The translations under genes were made by a program, and so were the position numbers. A stretch of 64,000 bases of DNA from NCBI GenBank assembly GCA_002104905.1, contig MCFE01000130.1:95857-159856 (forward strand), in the 5' to 3' direction. How positions within the stretch are numbered: the first letter of the stretch is position 1; every line of letters begins with the position of its first letter. This document shows, piece by piece, positions 1 to 11,386 of the stretch. Below the pieces are notes generated by a model that was given only the letters and a program-made list of their open reading frames with translations, ran no database searches and had not been told where the DNA came from. The DNA is from Basidiobolus meristosporus CBS 931.73. Lineage: Eukaryota; Basidiobolomycota; Basidiobolomycetes; Basidiobolales; Basidiobolaceae.

Positions 1-1646
1 ATAATGATATTACACAGGTTCAGAAACGAAATTTATAACATTTACGACCAAAAATTCTCGGAAAACTCTAGGCTAACCACTTGAAAGGATAGTATTGACG
101 GGTATGAACCAGTTTGGTATTTAGGAGCATATGACGTAATATGGGCAAGGTATCAGAATTTGATTTTTCAGTCTCACATGATTCGGGATCCTAGAAATTT
201 TTACTTTCAATATGAAAATGCTTTCAGCGCGAAGTTGGTCCAAAAATTTCATACTAAGAAACCGACATTATGACCTCTGGAACGAAAGTAGCGGATATTA
301 TCCATAGAACCGCTGTGCTCTGCTTGGCTGGATTCACTGGTACACTTCCCGTCATAGCCTGTTCAGCATTTCAGCTAGCTAATATTTCTTAACCCTTAAG
401 TTTACGGAATTATCGGCAATGGTGTGATGTTGAATAGAAACATTGAGCGTAAGCGCGAGAGAGCTGCGCAACAAAACGTAAGTTGACCCTTATGGGAATG
501 GCCTTCTTCTCCTACCAAGCTGCCTACTAATGGGCAAATGCTCTACCTTAGCAACAGGGCTCCAGCGATTCTAGCTAAATCTACTCGGTCGAGACTATCC
601 GCTGGGAAGCGACGGGAGAATATTGACCAACATTAAGCATTCACTTACCCATACTCCACACAGTATGGTTTACCAATGTTCGGTCCCATTTCTACACTGC
701 TTTTCCAGGGCTATTACAAAGCCCAAACCATCATTAAAAAAGATGTTTTCAATCAATAAGATATATCGGTGCCCAGCAAGCTTGGAACTTGTTTGGCATA
801 AATAGTGGCTATTCATTTAGTGTTCACTACCAAAGCTCGGGCTGTGAGGTATGGGTGGAGACCAATAGTAACGAAGTAACCTAGTTGAGTTCCTGAACCT
901 TGATTAATATTCCCTGGGAATAATGCTGACTACATCGCACTGTTGGTGCCGATAAACCAGGCAGGAATACACCTACTCAACCTCCCAAGCCGCTCTACAT
1001 AGTTTAGACCACACAGCCAGACGCCCGTACCAATACGTAACCTCTCGGAAACATCTCATGGGGATGTATTTGAAAATCCCCCTGCCATGCAACCACTTTG
1101 TCCTATGATATCTAACAGCTACGGGCCAGATTCATGCATCGACGTGGGACTTTATCGTGTGTCATGTATCGGCACTGTGGGACTTTCTTTTCTTGGATAT
1201 GCTGGTGATTTACTACTATCTGATGAACAGCCTATTGAGGCTATCGACCACTCTAAATGATCAGCAACCTGCCATGAACCCTACGCTTGTGCTAGCGCCA
1301 TCAAGCGAACATTCCGGTCAGACCAGCAATGCTCTGCTGAGAATCAAGTTGTTGCTGAGGCCAGAAATTTGCACCACGCTCACAACGTCACCTCGACTTA
1401 CAAACATTCTTGCGACTGTGGGTAATATATTGAGTAAGACGTGGGAATTTTCGGTTCTCCAATACTGGTCAAATGATACATCTGAAATTTTTACTGTAAC
1501 TTGAATTTGGCAACCAATTGATTATCATGATATCTACATCCCACTGCTCAAGCATCCTTTTGAGCCTACTCTTCGAACCGTGTAATCAACCCCTCCTTTG
1601 GCTGTCACTATAGCTAACGACCACATCAACCTCTAGTTCTTGAAAA
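1..1646. other. intergenic stretch, no gene recognised
   Basis: I found no exon chain with a recognisable protein on either strand. The longest open frame (1157-1504, plus, 115 codons) has no domain I know, a mixed composition and no convincing splice partners, so I do not call it. The last few hundred bases are probably the promoter and 5' leader of the trimethyllysine dioxygenase gene. Confidence 0.5.
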
Positions 1647-3613
1647 ATGCAAGCAGTTCTGAGAAATACTCGACCAGCTTTTCTCTCCAAGGCCTTCAGA
1701 AGGTATTGTTTTATCTCGCTGGTGCCACTGCTTTACCCGCTAAGTTGGTTCTAGTCTTTCCAAAGGCCCGTTATACACTACACAGAGCCGGTTCTTCGCT
1801 GAGGTAAGGAGGTGCCAAGTAAGCCCGCCCCATTCAGTGTCTTTGCTAAACCATGTTGGCAACCCATTAGCTAGCTAGAGGCTCCCACGCCGTTCAGTCA
1901 AACGAGAAGAAACTTCAGGTTGAATGGGCTGATGGCCAAACCAGCAACTTGTAATTCCCCTTTTGTTCATCTCTTCCCAACTCCTCGCACTAAGCCGAGA
2001 TATCTTTCCACAAGCCACCTCTTCTGGCTGCGTGACCACTGCCGTTGTCCTGCTTGCTTCCACGCAGTAACCAAGCAACGTCTCGTGGACACTTACCTGG
2101 TAAAAGAAAGAGAGAATCTATTTGCACATGGGGATTATCTAACTGGGTGACGCTAGATTCCTCAAGAGATCGCTGCCAAAAACATCAATCTGCAAGATAA
2201 CAAGGTTCAGATTCAATGTACGAATACACCCTGTATATAAACGTGGGGTGATTGCCAAGTGATCTAACGCACTGCCTATCTCCATTTCCAGGGTCACATC
2301 AGGACCATGTGAGTGAATACAGTCTTGAGTGGCTTAGGAATCATTCATACGATCCTAAGCTCAACGTCGAGGCCTCCTCTCGCAAGTAGTACACTTTCTT
2401 GATATTCACATTGCCACCCCATCGATTAAACAATGCATGTTTATCTGTCGCATTAGGAAAGTCGTCTGGGATCGCAGTATTGCCTCGAATCCACCCATCG
2501 TCCAGTACAATGAAGTACTCTTCCTTGCTTTAGTTCGTTTTGATCCCAAAAGATGACGCCTCCCATTTTCAGGTAATGAGCTCTAAAGAGGGTCTCCGAC
2601 AATGGCTGAATAATATTGTAAGTCAATCATTACGAATACACATAGGCACATTGGATTTCATGGCGTGTACAATAACAGCAGCTGAATTAGGATATCTACG
2701 GGTTCTCTTTCGTCGACAACGTACCCAAAAGCAAGGAGGTAACATGAAGGGAGGGGGCGCGAGTTGCGTGGGCATCGGTTAACTTCATGCATTGACTCTT
2801 GACAGCTTACTGAGGAGCTTGCCCGGAAGATTTGTTTCGTTCGTGAGACCCATTACGGTAAATACACAATTGAGTCCTTTCTGTATCCCAACTGTAGACC
2901 ATTCGCTAACCCCGGTTGTCGGCAACAGGTGGATTTTGGGACTTTACTGCCAACCTTGCCCACGGAGATACTGCGTACACCACTTTACCTTTGAATTGCC
3001 ACACCGATAATACTTACTTTACCGATCCTTCAGGGTGAGTTTCAATAGTAATGTTGCTTAGGCTGGTTCCCCGTAGTGTTGGTACTAACTATGAGACAGT
3101 CTTCAAATGTTCCACCTCCTTGAATTTGATGGCAAGGGTGGCGAATCCATATTTGTGGACGGACTGTCCGTAGCCCAGAAACTTCGTGAGCAGCAACCTG
3201 ATTCCTACGAGACGCTTTCCAAGATCCGAGTGGTCACGCATAGTGCTGGGGATGAAGAAGTCTTTATCAACCCTACACCAAGAGGATATCCCATCCTAAA
3301 CCACGACCCCATGACTGGAGAGCTCTATCAGATCCGCTTCAACAACGATGATCGCTCCACACTTGACTACTTGACCACAGAGGAGGTTGAGAAGTTCTAC
3401 AAGGCTCTGAGAGACTGGAACGACATACTCAGGCAACCTCAGAGTGAATATCAAATCCAGCTTGAGCCAGGCAGGGTAGTAGTGTTCAACAACTGGCGAG
3501 TGTTGCATGGTAGAACCTCATTCGTTGGCCATAGACGGCTGATTGGGTGCTATCTCAATTGGGATGATTACAATAGCAAATTGAAGGTTTTGAATGACGA
3601 AAAGCGAGTCTAA
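1647..3613 (+). CDS. trimethyllysine dioxygenase (carnitine biosynthesis), 11 exons
   Basis: Fe(II)/2-oxoglutarate oxygenase of the TauD/TMLHE family, predicted to hydroxylate N6-trimethyllysine, the first step of carnitine synthesis. Exons: 1647-1702, 1879-1950, 2000-2099, 2157-2217, 2292-2385, 2457-2514, 2573-2617, 2691-2738, 2806-2857, 2929-3034, 3100-3613; phases close to give 401 aa. Seen: an Arg-rich N-terminus (MQAVLRNTRPAFLSKAFRR) like a mitochondrial presequence; the family N-terminal domain with WLRDHCRCPACFH; YGFSFVDNVP, FVRETHYG and GFWDFTANLAHGDTAYT; the iron-binding H-T-D at about residues 220-222; the second iron His in VLHGRTSF (about 367); and the 2OG-side Arg in HRRLIGCY. 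RETHYG and HTDNTYFTDPSG favour TMLHE over gamma-butyrobetaine dioxygenase. The start exon is the least certain part, chosen because its phase fits and it gives a targeting peptide. The exon 2 and exon 3 acceptors were chosen by reading frame. Confidence 0.9.
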
Positions 3614-4388
3614 ATGTATTCAATGTGACCGAATAGGCTTGCAACCCCATCATTAAACAATTCAAAACCGATGCAACCCAGGTCCCCTGCAGAGCTTTGT
3701 TTTGAACTTTATGTTTGGTTCTTGTTTCCATCTGATTAGATATGGTGGTCTTTGGTTGTTGCCAGCACAAGCGACAACGTGGAACAGTCCGCATGGCAGA
3801 TAACGTGTATGGTGGTGTGAGCCTTGAATTGAATTCAGCGCGGATAATTCAAACCAACTGCGACAACTGAGCATTCGCCCAAAACGGATCAGCCAAACAC
3901 CGGCGTAAATAGCGGTATTTTACGTATTCAGTTGAGCTACCCTTCATTTGATAAGATCGGTGAAGCAGGAATCTCTTGGGGGATCAAAACACGTGTACGT
4001 AAGTTCGCTGACGATGAAGGCTTATTAACCAAATTCACTCAAACATCACTTAATTATACTCCGTTAATAAATAAATCTCCTATATTACCCGGTTCTAGAA
4101 AGCCCTACTTAGCTTAGGGCTCAGAGGTGAAAGTATCTCGCATTTTCTGATTAAATTACTAAGATTCTCTGACCCTCAAAGTCAAAAGAACAGTGCTACC
4201 TCTACCGAAGGGTTGGAATTTCAGCCAACTTTACCTTGTCTCTTCTACTAAACAGTCTTTCACCTGCCACTCCAGTACTTCCTACCTAACCAACCTCAGA
4301 TCTATTGTAACCATACGAAGTGCGAATACAAGCTTGGGCCGAAAAGCTTCCACCTTTCTTACCCTCAACATTCAATCTTGCTAAAATA
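3614..4388. other. intergenic, promoter side of VPS9 gene
   Basis: About 0.8 kb between two plus-strand genes. Short open frames on both strands show no family signature. A plus-strand frame runs in from 4320 and is continuous with the VPS9 gene, but the ATG at 4389 gives the better N-terminus, so 4320-4388 is treated as 5' leader. Confidence 0.5.
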
Positions 4389-7300
4389 ATGCCCCTAAAG
4401 AACTCTGCTACTGTTTCCGTCAGTCATCCCTTGGACTTTGGTGTCGAGGTAAATCCGGAGAAGCCTACCGAGCCCGAGAAGGATTCCGTAGACAGCACAC
4501 ATTCAACTGATCCACCCTCACCAACTGCCTTAACGAAGCCAGATATTACTATAACAGCTGACAATAAACAGACGGTGCCCGAAAGTACCGCTGAAGCGGA
4601 AGCAGAAACGACATCCATCAAAACCACCGACTCTAACCGTAGTTTGCTAAACCTGGTTGAAAAGGCACAGAATTTTACCATAACCACAAACAGTGTGCCC
4701 ATTTCGAAGATCTTCCTTGAGACTCCCCTATCTAGCTTATTGAGCTCTCAATCGGTTGGCCAGGCCATATTAGAAACTCTAACCGACAACCCTTCCGAGT
4801 ATGAAGACATAATTGAACGCCTCGTTAACAAGAAGGTGAGTTCCCCGGCATTCTTGCCTATTGGGATTAGGATATCTACCCCGAGGGGAAACCTGGTTAC
4901 TAACTTCCAACGAATTCTATATTCGATTGTTTTCCAACAGGCTGTAATATTACTTCCCGAGTTACCTTCAATGAATTGGAGCGGTGCCAGCAATCTAAAC
5001 CGCAGAATCATCGAGGATCATGTAATCGTGGTGCAAAAATGGCAACGCGATAGTCCAATTACCACACTCAGCGGGTTGAAAGGATATGTACAGAAAGAGA
5101 AAGGGTTTCTGTTGGACCTGAATCTTCCAGATGTTGAAGAAGAGTTGTCTTCGGATAGCAGTGATACGCGACGGTAAGCAGCGTCTGTTCACCGCGGATT
5201 GGTGCTTGACTTAACCTCTCTGGCAATCAGATCGATCTTTGGGATTTTCAGCAAGCCTAAGAGAATGAACAAGTGTATCAATGTCCAAGTGCGTTACGCA
5301 AACATGTACGTTCCTTGGAATGACACATTCGTGGTGGTGTCGGTTATCGAGAATCCGATATCCCCAGAGTTCCAACACATCCTCCCTGACCCCCCAGCGG
5401 CTCACCCGGAAGATGAGAAGCCGATGGTATGGGACATTCTCACGAAAGAAATCAATAGGTAAGGAAGACGCCTCCTGCACGCGAAAGAGCAGTCGGTGAT
5501 TAACGCGATGTACTGGCAGGTTTATTCAGAAAATGCAGCTGAGAAGCAACATGTCCGTGCAGGAGTCGGTGGAGTCCTTCAGACGGTTTATCGAACGAAC
5601 CAGTAATACAATCGAAAATGACAACTTCTCCGAGGAAGATGCCGACTTGATGCTGGAGTGGGTTGAGCGTCTGTTGGCGTTGGAGCTATATCATATGTAA
5701 GGCCCAGCTTGAATGACCATTTTGAATCTAGATAGCAGCTGACATGATAGATGTGATCTAGCCTATTCTCTCCAGTATCGGCTGATGATCAGCTCAAAGA
5801 TCAAATGCTATCTTCTCGTATCGCTGCCCTCAACATTGCTGATCTGAAGCTAGATCACCTTGGCGTGTATGCCCAGGGGGAAGAGTATGAGCATCTAATG
5901 ATGATGGTGGAAGAGACCGGCATCGGTAAACAGAGAATTCCTCCACGTCGTGGCGTTCAGCACTAACCGAATGAATTGACTTTGCCGTGGCCAGAACTAC
6001 AGAAAATCGACAACATCAAGGCGCCAGCCGACAAGATACAGATTCTGGTGAATTGCCACCGCATCATTGTAAGTCCCAGATCCTCTCATTCTCCTCGCTA
6101 CGCATCTACTAACCTTATGCGTATATCATTTAGTCGGCCTCGTTAGATAAATACAATAAAGCTAGAGCATCAGAAGGAGAGAACCCGGTACCCTCCAGTG
6201 CAGATACCATCCTTCCATTGCTTATTTATACTGTGGTCAAATCAAACCCGCCTAATTATGTATCCAACCTCAGGTAACACCCAAACCTTGGAGCTGTCTT
6301 TGAACCAGGCTCTAACTCTCTCCCTAGATTCATCCAACGCTACCGCAACCCACTTAAAGCTACCCAGGAATATTCATACTGTCTGACTAACATGGTTTGT
6401 AGCCATTACCTTCTGATGCATCTTTACTAGACATACTCGGACCTAACTTTCAGGCTGGGACTTATACTAGATGGCAGTGATATCTTTTCTGGAGAACGTG
6501 GATATGGTATCCTTGGGGCTAGCATCGGAGGTGGAATCAAGGCAAGTACTTTGGCATAGCTGAATATGCTGAATGTTGGGGTTTTCATGACCCTTGCTAA
6601 CTGTGTGATTCCCCTTTTCTAGTGATAACTATCGAGTACTTTCATTGCCGCGCAACTTTGGCCCGTTGATGGTGGAGAAATCAGAAGCGGTAAGAGGCTT
6701 GGAGGAACGCAGGAACTCCATCACTGGTATCAAAGACGGGGTTGAACATAGCATGAAGGCGCTTTCGGATGTTGCTTCCAATACCGGGGTGGTGGTCGGT
6801 GATGGTGTTCGGGCGATAACTGGGGTAGCTACCAGCGCAGTTACCGGGGCGGTGGTGGGCGGCAGCACAAGAGCACTCTCTGGAATGGTGAACCTGTAAA
6901 CAACTCTGCATGTAGTGATGAACAGCATGAGATGGTGTAGCTGATACTCGATTGGCGTTATTACAGGATGGGTAGATTCTTGTACAAGGAGTCGGCCCAG
7001 AAGTCCGCGTTCTCCGTTACCTCCAGCCAGCCTCTGGATGAGTCCATCGCAGCAGAAATGGCGTCAAGGTTCTTTTGTGCTACTCACTCTTGACCCAACC
7101 GATTTCCTCAACCTTTCTGATTTTAGATTGGAACCCGTTAATCTTGAGCGAACAGCCACCGGTACAAACTCGACCAACTCTAAGGTACATTGGCTCAATT
7201 TCCACCGGAAAGTCGGGGTTTTCTCAAGTTGGTTTCTTGCAACTCGTGTAGATTTCCTCGGTGGTAAATGTTGTAGAGCCACCTATCAAGAAGTTTATGG

Positions 7301-7483
7301 AATGCTCAGCTGACGAGCTACGAATCGGCGAAATCCAAGGTACACGAGAATCCTCCCTATGGAGCCGTTCGCATGTTTCTCTATTAACCACAATTTGCAT
7401 CCCACTGCCATAATGTAGAGCTACTTGAGGATTACAAGCGAATGGGTGCGCTGATTAACGAGCTGATCGACCTGCAAAAATAG
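4389..7483 (+). CDS. VPS9-domain protein, probable Rab5-family guanine nucleotide exchange factor, 14 exons
   Basis: Predicted to load GTP on Rab5/Ypt51-type GTPases in endosome and vacuole traffic. Exons: 4389-4835, 4941-5173, 5231-5458, 5520-5696, 5762-5925, 5995-6068, 6134-6273, 6328-6394, 6471-6541, 6623-6895, 6967-7068, 7127-7184, 7291-7339, 7419-7483; phases close at 715 aa. The first about 110 residues are acidic, Ser/Thr/Pro-rich and probably disordered. The VPS9 core lies in exons 4-9 (about residues 300-535): LELYHILFSPVSADDQLKD, ELQKIDNIKAPADKIQILVN, the diagnostic SADTILPLLIYTVVKSNPPN with its conserved Asp and Pro, NLRFIQRYRNP, and a helix ending LTNMMAVISFLENVD. A Gly/Val/Ala-rich stretch follows at about 565-620, then a charged tail. 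No CUE, SH2 or RIN domain is visible, so it resembles the fungal Muk1/Vps9 group. The intron at 6542 has a GC donor. The exon 13 acceptor is the weakest boundary. Confidence 0.85.
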
Positions 7484-8152
7484 AAGAGACACAGACCCCA
7501 GCAAATTTCCTAATCCTTGAGCAACATTTTTCCGACGGACCGCGCAATGGCGAACATGTTCGGGGACTTCATCGCATCTCCCACGTCGAGGAATTCTCTT
7601 CATACTTATCCACTCTCACTCACTCGCACTCACACTCACACTCACATTCTCACCCTCACCCCCACCCTTCTCGAACAAGTAGGATTTCTTTAGCACCATC
7701 TCAACTGACTACGCTGCATCCATTAAAGTAACTGGAAGTAAACCTTTCCTATTTTTAATGTGGCCACTGCTATGGAATCCCCTACTAGGGAATCGCTGTA
7801 ACATAGCTTAAACCTATTCGTCCAATAAAGATACGTCTAGGCTTATCTACTTCAGTCCACAATGCCCATTATCGCCAAGGACAGCTGTGTTTTGTGTGTG
7901 GCCGGAATCAGCTGGCTCGACAGAATAAGGGTAACGAGCGGGGCTTGAATATGGTTTCAGTGGCTTTATTTGATCTAAGTGATCGTCACATGGGAAGTTG
8001 ATCATGAATGTAAGACTGTCTACGAATTGCTGGTGAGTCGTGTCTGGTTCTGATGGAGCCTTGGATGGAATGCTTGGAGCAATGGGGGGGATTCTGAAGG
8101 GGTGTACATTATTACAAAAATCACGAAATGGAAACAAGGGGATGCTGACGGT
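7484..8152. other. intergenic between convergent VPS9 and SMS-like genes
   Basis: 3' ends of two convergent genes. It contains the CT/CA tract at 7612-7674. A Pro-rich minus-strand frame (7847-8137) lies just beyond the stop of the sphingomyelin-synthase-like gene and is probably its 3' UTR; it has no family signature. Confidence 0.5.
7612..7674. repeat. CT/CA-rich simple repeat
   Basis: About 60 bases made almost only of C, T and A on the plus strand, with repeated CACTCA and CACTCACACT units grading into CCCTCACCC. It lies just after the VPS9 stop codon, so it may be in the 3' UTR. Confidence 0.8.
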
Positions 8153-8992
8153 TCATGGGCAGTTCCAACGAAGGTCCAATCCATCTAGCCACACGATCAG
8201 ACCCACCAGCCTTCTATTAATACAGTTATCGGTGAGCAGCAAATTTTTGTATTCGGAGTCGTCCATGTGTTTCAGTGAGTCCATTCCAGAGAGGGAATGA
8301 AGTCTGTTGCGAGTGGCCTCGCTCACAAGGGAGAGGTACATGGAGTACACGCTGAAGGTCAGCAGAATCGCAATCACGATGTCCACTGTATAGTGCATTC
8401 TTGTGGCTACAATGGTGAATATCCCAACGGTGCAATGGAATATGGAATACAGCTTCACCCAGGCGTTCTTTCCATAAACCTGCCACATCAACATGGAGGA
8501 GACCAGAATCATCGTATGTCCAGAGAAGATGTTATCTGAGCAAGTCTTCTGCACCCCAAACATCAGCAGACAACCATTCCACAGGAACTCCCTGAAGCTC
8601 TGGCTGACTATAGGCTCACACCCTCTTGGACAAGGGAGAGTGGTCACTATGATGGTTATCGAGCGGAGCAGGTACAGCGTGCCTGTCAGCCAGCAAAACC
8701 GCCTTAGAATCACAATACCATCCGACCAGGTTTTGGTAGAGAGGAGAATGGAAAGTAAGGTGAATGTGGCAAGCGATACCACAAATGCATCTGGTATCCA
8801 TTCGTGACGCAACGACGGCGTCGTAGAGAAACCCAGATCCACCAGTGGCTCTTTCGTGGTGGACCCTATCCAGCGTTGGTCAGACAATTGTTGTATTAGC
8901 AGCATGTGATAAATAACGACCGACATATAAAGAAAGGAATATCCGAATCGGGTGAACTCTTCACGGTAAGATCGTACTACCTGTACGTTCAT
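8153..8992 (-). CDS. sphingomyelin-synthase-like / PAP2-superfamily membrane phosphotransferase
   Basis: Single-exon frame of 279 aa. Likely a lipid phosphotransferase that moves a phospho-headgroup to ceramide or a related lipid in Golgi or plasma membrane. Seen: about six hydrophobic segments, the first at about residues 14-35, and the two family active-site blocks in the right order. These are SDNIFSGHTMIL (about 163-174), with the first catalytic His, and ATRMHYTVDIVIAILLT (about 207-223), giving the second His and the Asp of the H-H-D triad. The Cys pair in TLPCPRGCEP resembles a lumenal loop. The HYTVD signature is that of animal-type sphingomyelin/ceramide-phosphoethanolamine synthases and protozoan IPC synthases, not of the fungal Aur1 type. 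The C-terminus after the last membrane span is short and cytosolic. Substrate cannot be told from sequence. Confidence 0.8.
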   Translation of the reverse strand: MNVQVVRSYREEFTRFGYSFLYMSVVIYHMLLIQQLSDQRWIGSTTKEPLVDLGFSTTPSLRHEWIPDAFVVSLATFTLLSILLSTKTWSDGIVILRRFCWLTGTLYLLRSITIIVTTLPCPRGCEPIVSQSFREFLWNGCLLMFGVQKTCSDNIFSGHTMILVSSMLMWQVYGKNAWVKLYSIFHCTVGIFTIVATRMHYTVDIVIAILLTFSVYSMYLSLVSEATRNRLHSLSGMDSLKHMDDSEYKNLLLTDNCINRRLVGLIVWLDGLDLRWNCP

Positions 8993-9659
8993 CGCGATAT
9001 CTATAGAGAGGCTACTGCGCTATGCTACTGGCAAAAGTTTGTACGCAAGGAAGTCGACCAGATGACTTTATCACCTTTGTCGATAGTTGCTGTGGTAATT
9101 TCTGACCTGTATTATGTACCAATGCCGGCGTGACCGCGGAGAGAAAAGCTTAGGTTAGAGTCACTGGTGGTGACAAGCAGTAGAGACCAAGGAATAGAGA
9201 TCAGGGCGAAGGTAAAGGGTAAGCAATGTCTACTGGAAAAGAGATGGACGGGACAGTTAAGAAGGGGATGGGTGAGCATGAGGATCCATTTTATTGCTCC
9301 AGTAGCGTACATCCGATGAACCGCTGGTCATGCTTTCATGGTGCTCTAACGGAATGTAGTCCTGCATTTGGATACACGAATTAATGGACCAAGGCACTCA
9401 GAGCCTGACTTTTGGCAATTGTGAATTCCGAAACAGCTCAACAATGAAATGATCCGGTCTCCACATCTGAGGCAGCCATTCATTGTCTTCGGTTGGGTCT
9501 ACGGAATAGTGGGCAACATTCTTGGTTTTCCCTTAATTGTGAATGTTAGAGGCTCCTAACCTGAAAAGGAACATAGCAAGGGGGCTGTTGAAGCATTGTG
9601 GATCATTAGCTCAGAAGAGCGACTCCCTTACTTATTTAAGAAACGCCCGGTGTCTTACC
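8993..9659. other. 5' flank of the SMS-like gene, no gene recognised
   Basis: Upstream side of the minus-strand SMS-like gene. A minus-strand frame at 9112-9312 is hydrophobic but has no recognisable domain or splice partners. Confidence 0.4.
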
Positions 9660-10640
9660 ACCTATTGATCAACACAATCTGCTGTTGTATGGATCATCGG
9701 GTGTAGGGTTGGGCCAAGCACAAGAGCGCCGGTCTCAAGTGTAGTTTTACTCTGATGAATGCGGCTGCATCGAACCGACCCTGTGGGATACCCTCCGAAA
9801 GAAGCCATTAGACTTGTGGCCATGGTAAAACAGCTGTCGATGAGGGAGTATAACGTAAACCCAAGTACAAAGCTCAACCTCTGGGACCAGCGCGCAAAAT
9901 CAGCTGGGAGCTTGTACTCTGCATTACAATACACTCAGATGACCTAATAATTCTATTGTTCCCTGCTGATCGTAAAAAGCATTATGAGCTCAATATCTGT
10001 ATGGTTGCTGGTTGCATCGGATGTATCCCTCGTCCAAATGCTTAGGATTGTATGCTATACGAGCGCATCTCGGGCCAATCAGCGCACGCGTTCCGTGATC
10101 AGGCTTCCGAAAAACGATAGGGCAGGGTTTATAGTATGTCTCTCTGTGACTGGCTGGATACATGCAGGAAATTAACACCCGTATCATTGATGCGCAAAGT
10201 ATCCCAATTGGAATCAGCGATGCATGCCAGTAGTGTGCAAACCTTTTTTACTCACAGACCTTGGATCTACATAGCATGATACTGATTTCTTCCAAGTTGA
10301 AAATGCTATGGATTCACCTGCTAGCCCATCACGGTGAATACAGATAGTCTGTAGATACTGTCATCTCAGATCCTATCACAACTTACAGCCTCCAGAAGTA
10401 TAATTAGGGATGCAAACCACACGAACACCTGTGCTGATCCATTGTGTACCCTTCGCAAAGCCTATGCCGAACCTCCTGAGAGGCAGCCTACAGATCTGCT
10501 TGATATACAAGCTGCTCGGTAGAGGATTTGACGAGCGGAGGCTCATGGCATTTCTAGTGACTAGAGTAGTCGTAAACCAAAGAAACCAGGCTACGAACCA
10601 TGAGAGCGTACGCCAATACTGCATTTCTACAGGTTTCTAG
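9660..10640 (-). CDS. possible multi-exon membrane-protein gene (doubtful)
   Basis: I do not recognise this gene. On the minus strand several short frames each encode a strongly hydrophobic segment: WFVAWFLWFTTTLV near 10600, VFVWFASLIILLEA near 10410, ASLIPIGILCASMIRVLIS near 10180, and LSFVLGFTLYSLIDSCF near 9860. They are separated by stretches that could be 50-100 nt introns. The spacing would suit a multi-pass receptor or transporter, but I could not close the phases into one reading frame and saw no catalytic motif. It could equally be chance or a decayed gene. Treat the coordinates as approximate. Confidence 0.25.
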
Positions 10641-11386
10641 AAGTCGCCGCGAACCACCAGGCTCTGGCACACTGCCAGGAAATGTTATTGATAGGCCGAG
10701 GCTCTATGCAAAATGATCGATTTCCAAGGATCATCGGCTTTGATGGGTCTGGGTAGACTCCACGTACAATCTAGGCTTGCCGAGGTTTAGGGTTTTCATC
10801 AATGTTTTTCATGTTACAAGCCGGTGTTAATACTACATATCCAAGCCATTCATGGTGCCCCGTAATCAGTTTGGCGGGATCCATCAAGAGGTGGTGCTGA
10901 GATCTCGTAGTATTCAGGGTACGGGTTTGTTTAAGATCAGTGCTGGATGTACGCGATGCCCGGGAAATGCAGATGAATCAACAAAGGCAAAAAGGAAGAT
11001 TGGGATAATTCAAGGTCGCGAATTACCAGGATGCCAATGATAACCACTTGTCAAGGGTAATGCACGGGAAGGTAACGAATGTCACAGAGTTGAAATGATT
11101 TCCCCGATCCTATATGGCGGGGCAGCCTTTCTCCAATTCTCCTCAGCCTATATAACCAGGTGGCTGATACCTGTCAGATGCAAAATTTCTCAGCTTTCTC
11201 GATTCACATCTGGATTCTATAGCAGAAGGGCAAGGCTCTGCAAATTAGAGTGACTTTTCCCATAACCCATTGAAGTAAATTGAGTAGAGCGTACTCCTCG
11301 TTTCTGCTCAATCAATGTAAGCAGATAATCCTTCCTTCACGGGGCAATGTGCCATTTGCCTAATACAGCATTCCCAGTTTCTAGAC
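10641..11386. other. intergenic, no gene recognised
   Basis: About 0.75 kb before the CBM9-like gene. No exon chain or RNA gene was recognised. The right end is presumably the promoter of the CBM9-like gene. Confidence 0.4.

Noticed and set aside
1157-1504. 115-codon plus-strand frame
   Set aside because: No recognisable domain, no splice partners and ordinary composition; within chance length for this base composition.
3555-3874. Minus-strand frames over the 3' end of the dioxygenase gene
   Set aside because: Antisense shadows of the last exon and its 3' flank.
4320-4388. Upstream start of the VPS9 frame
   Set aside because: The added 23 residues have no feature and the ATG at 4389 is followed by a typical disordered acidic N-terminus; kept only as an alternative.
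7612-7674. CT/CA tract as a possible CRISPR or telomere-like array
   Set aside because: No spacer structure and no telomere unit; a simple repeat.
7847-8137. 96-codon Pro-rich minus-strand frame beside the SMS-like gene
   Set aside because: No motif, no splice link in phase, and it starts right after the SMS-like stop; more likely 3' UTR.
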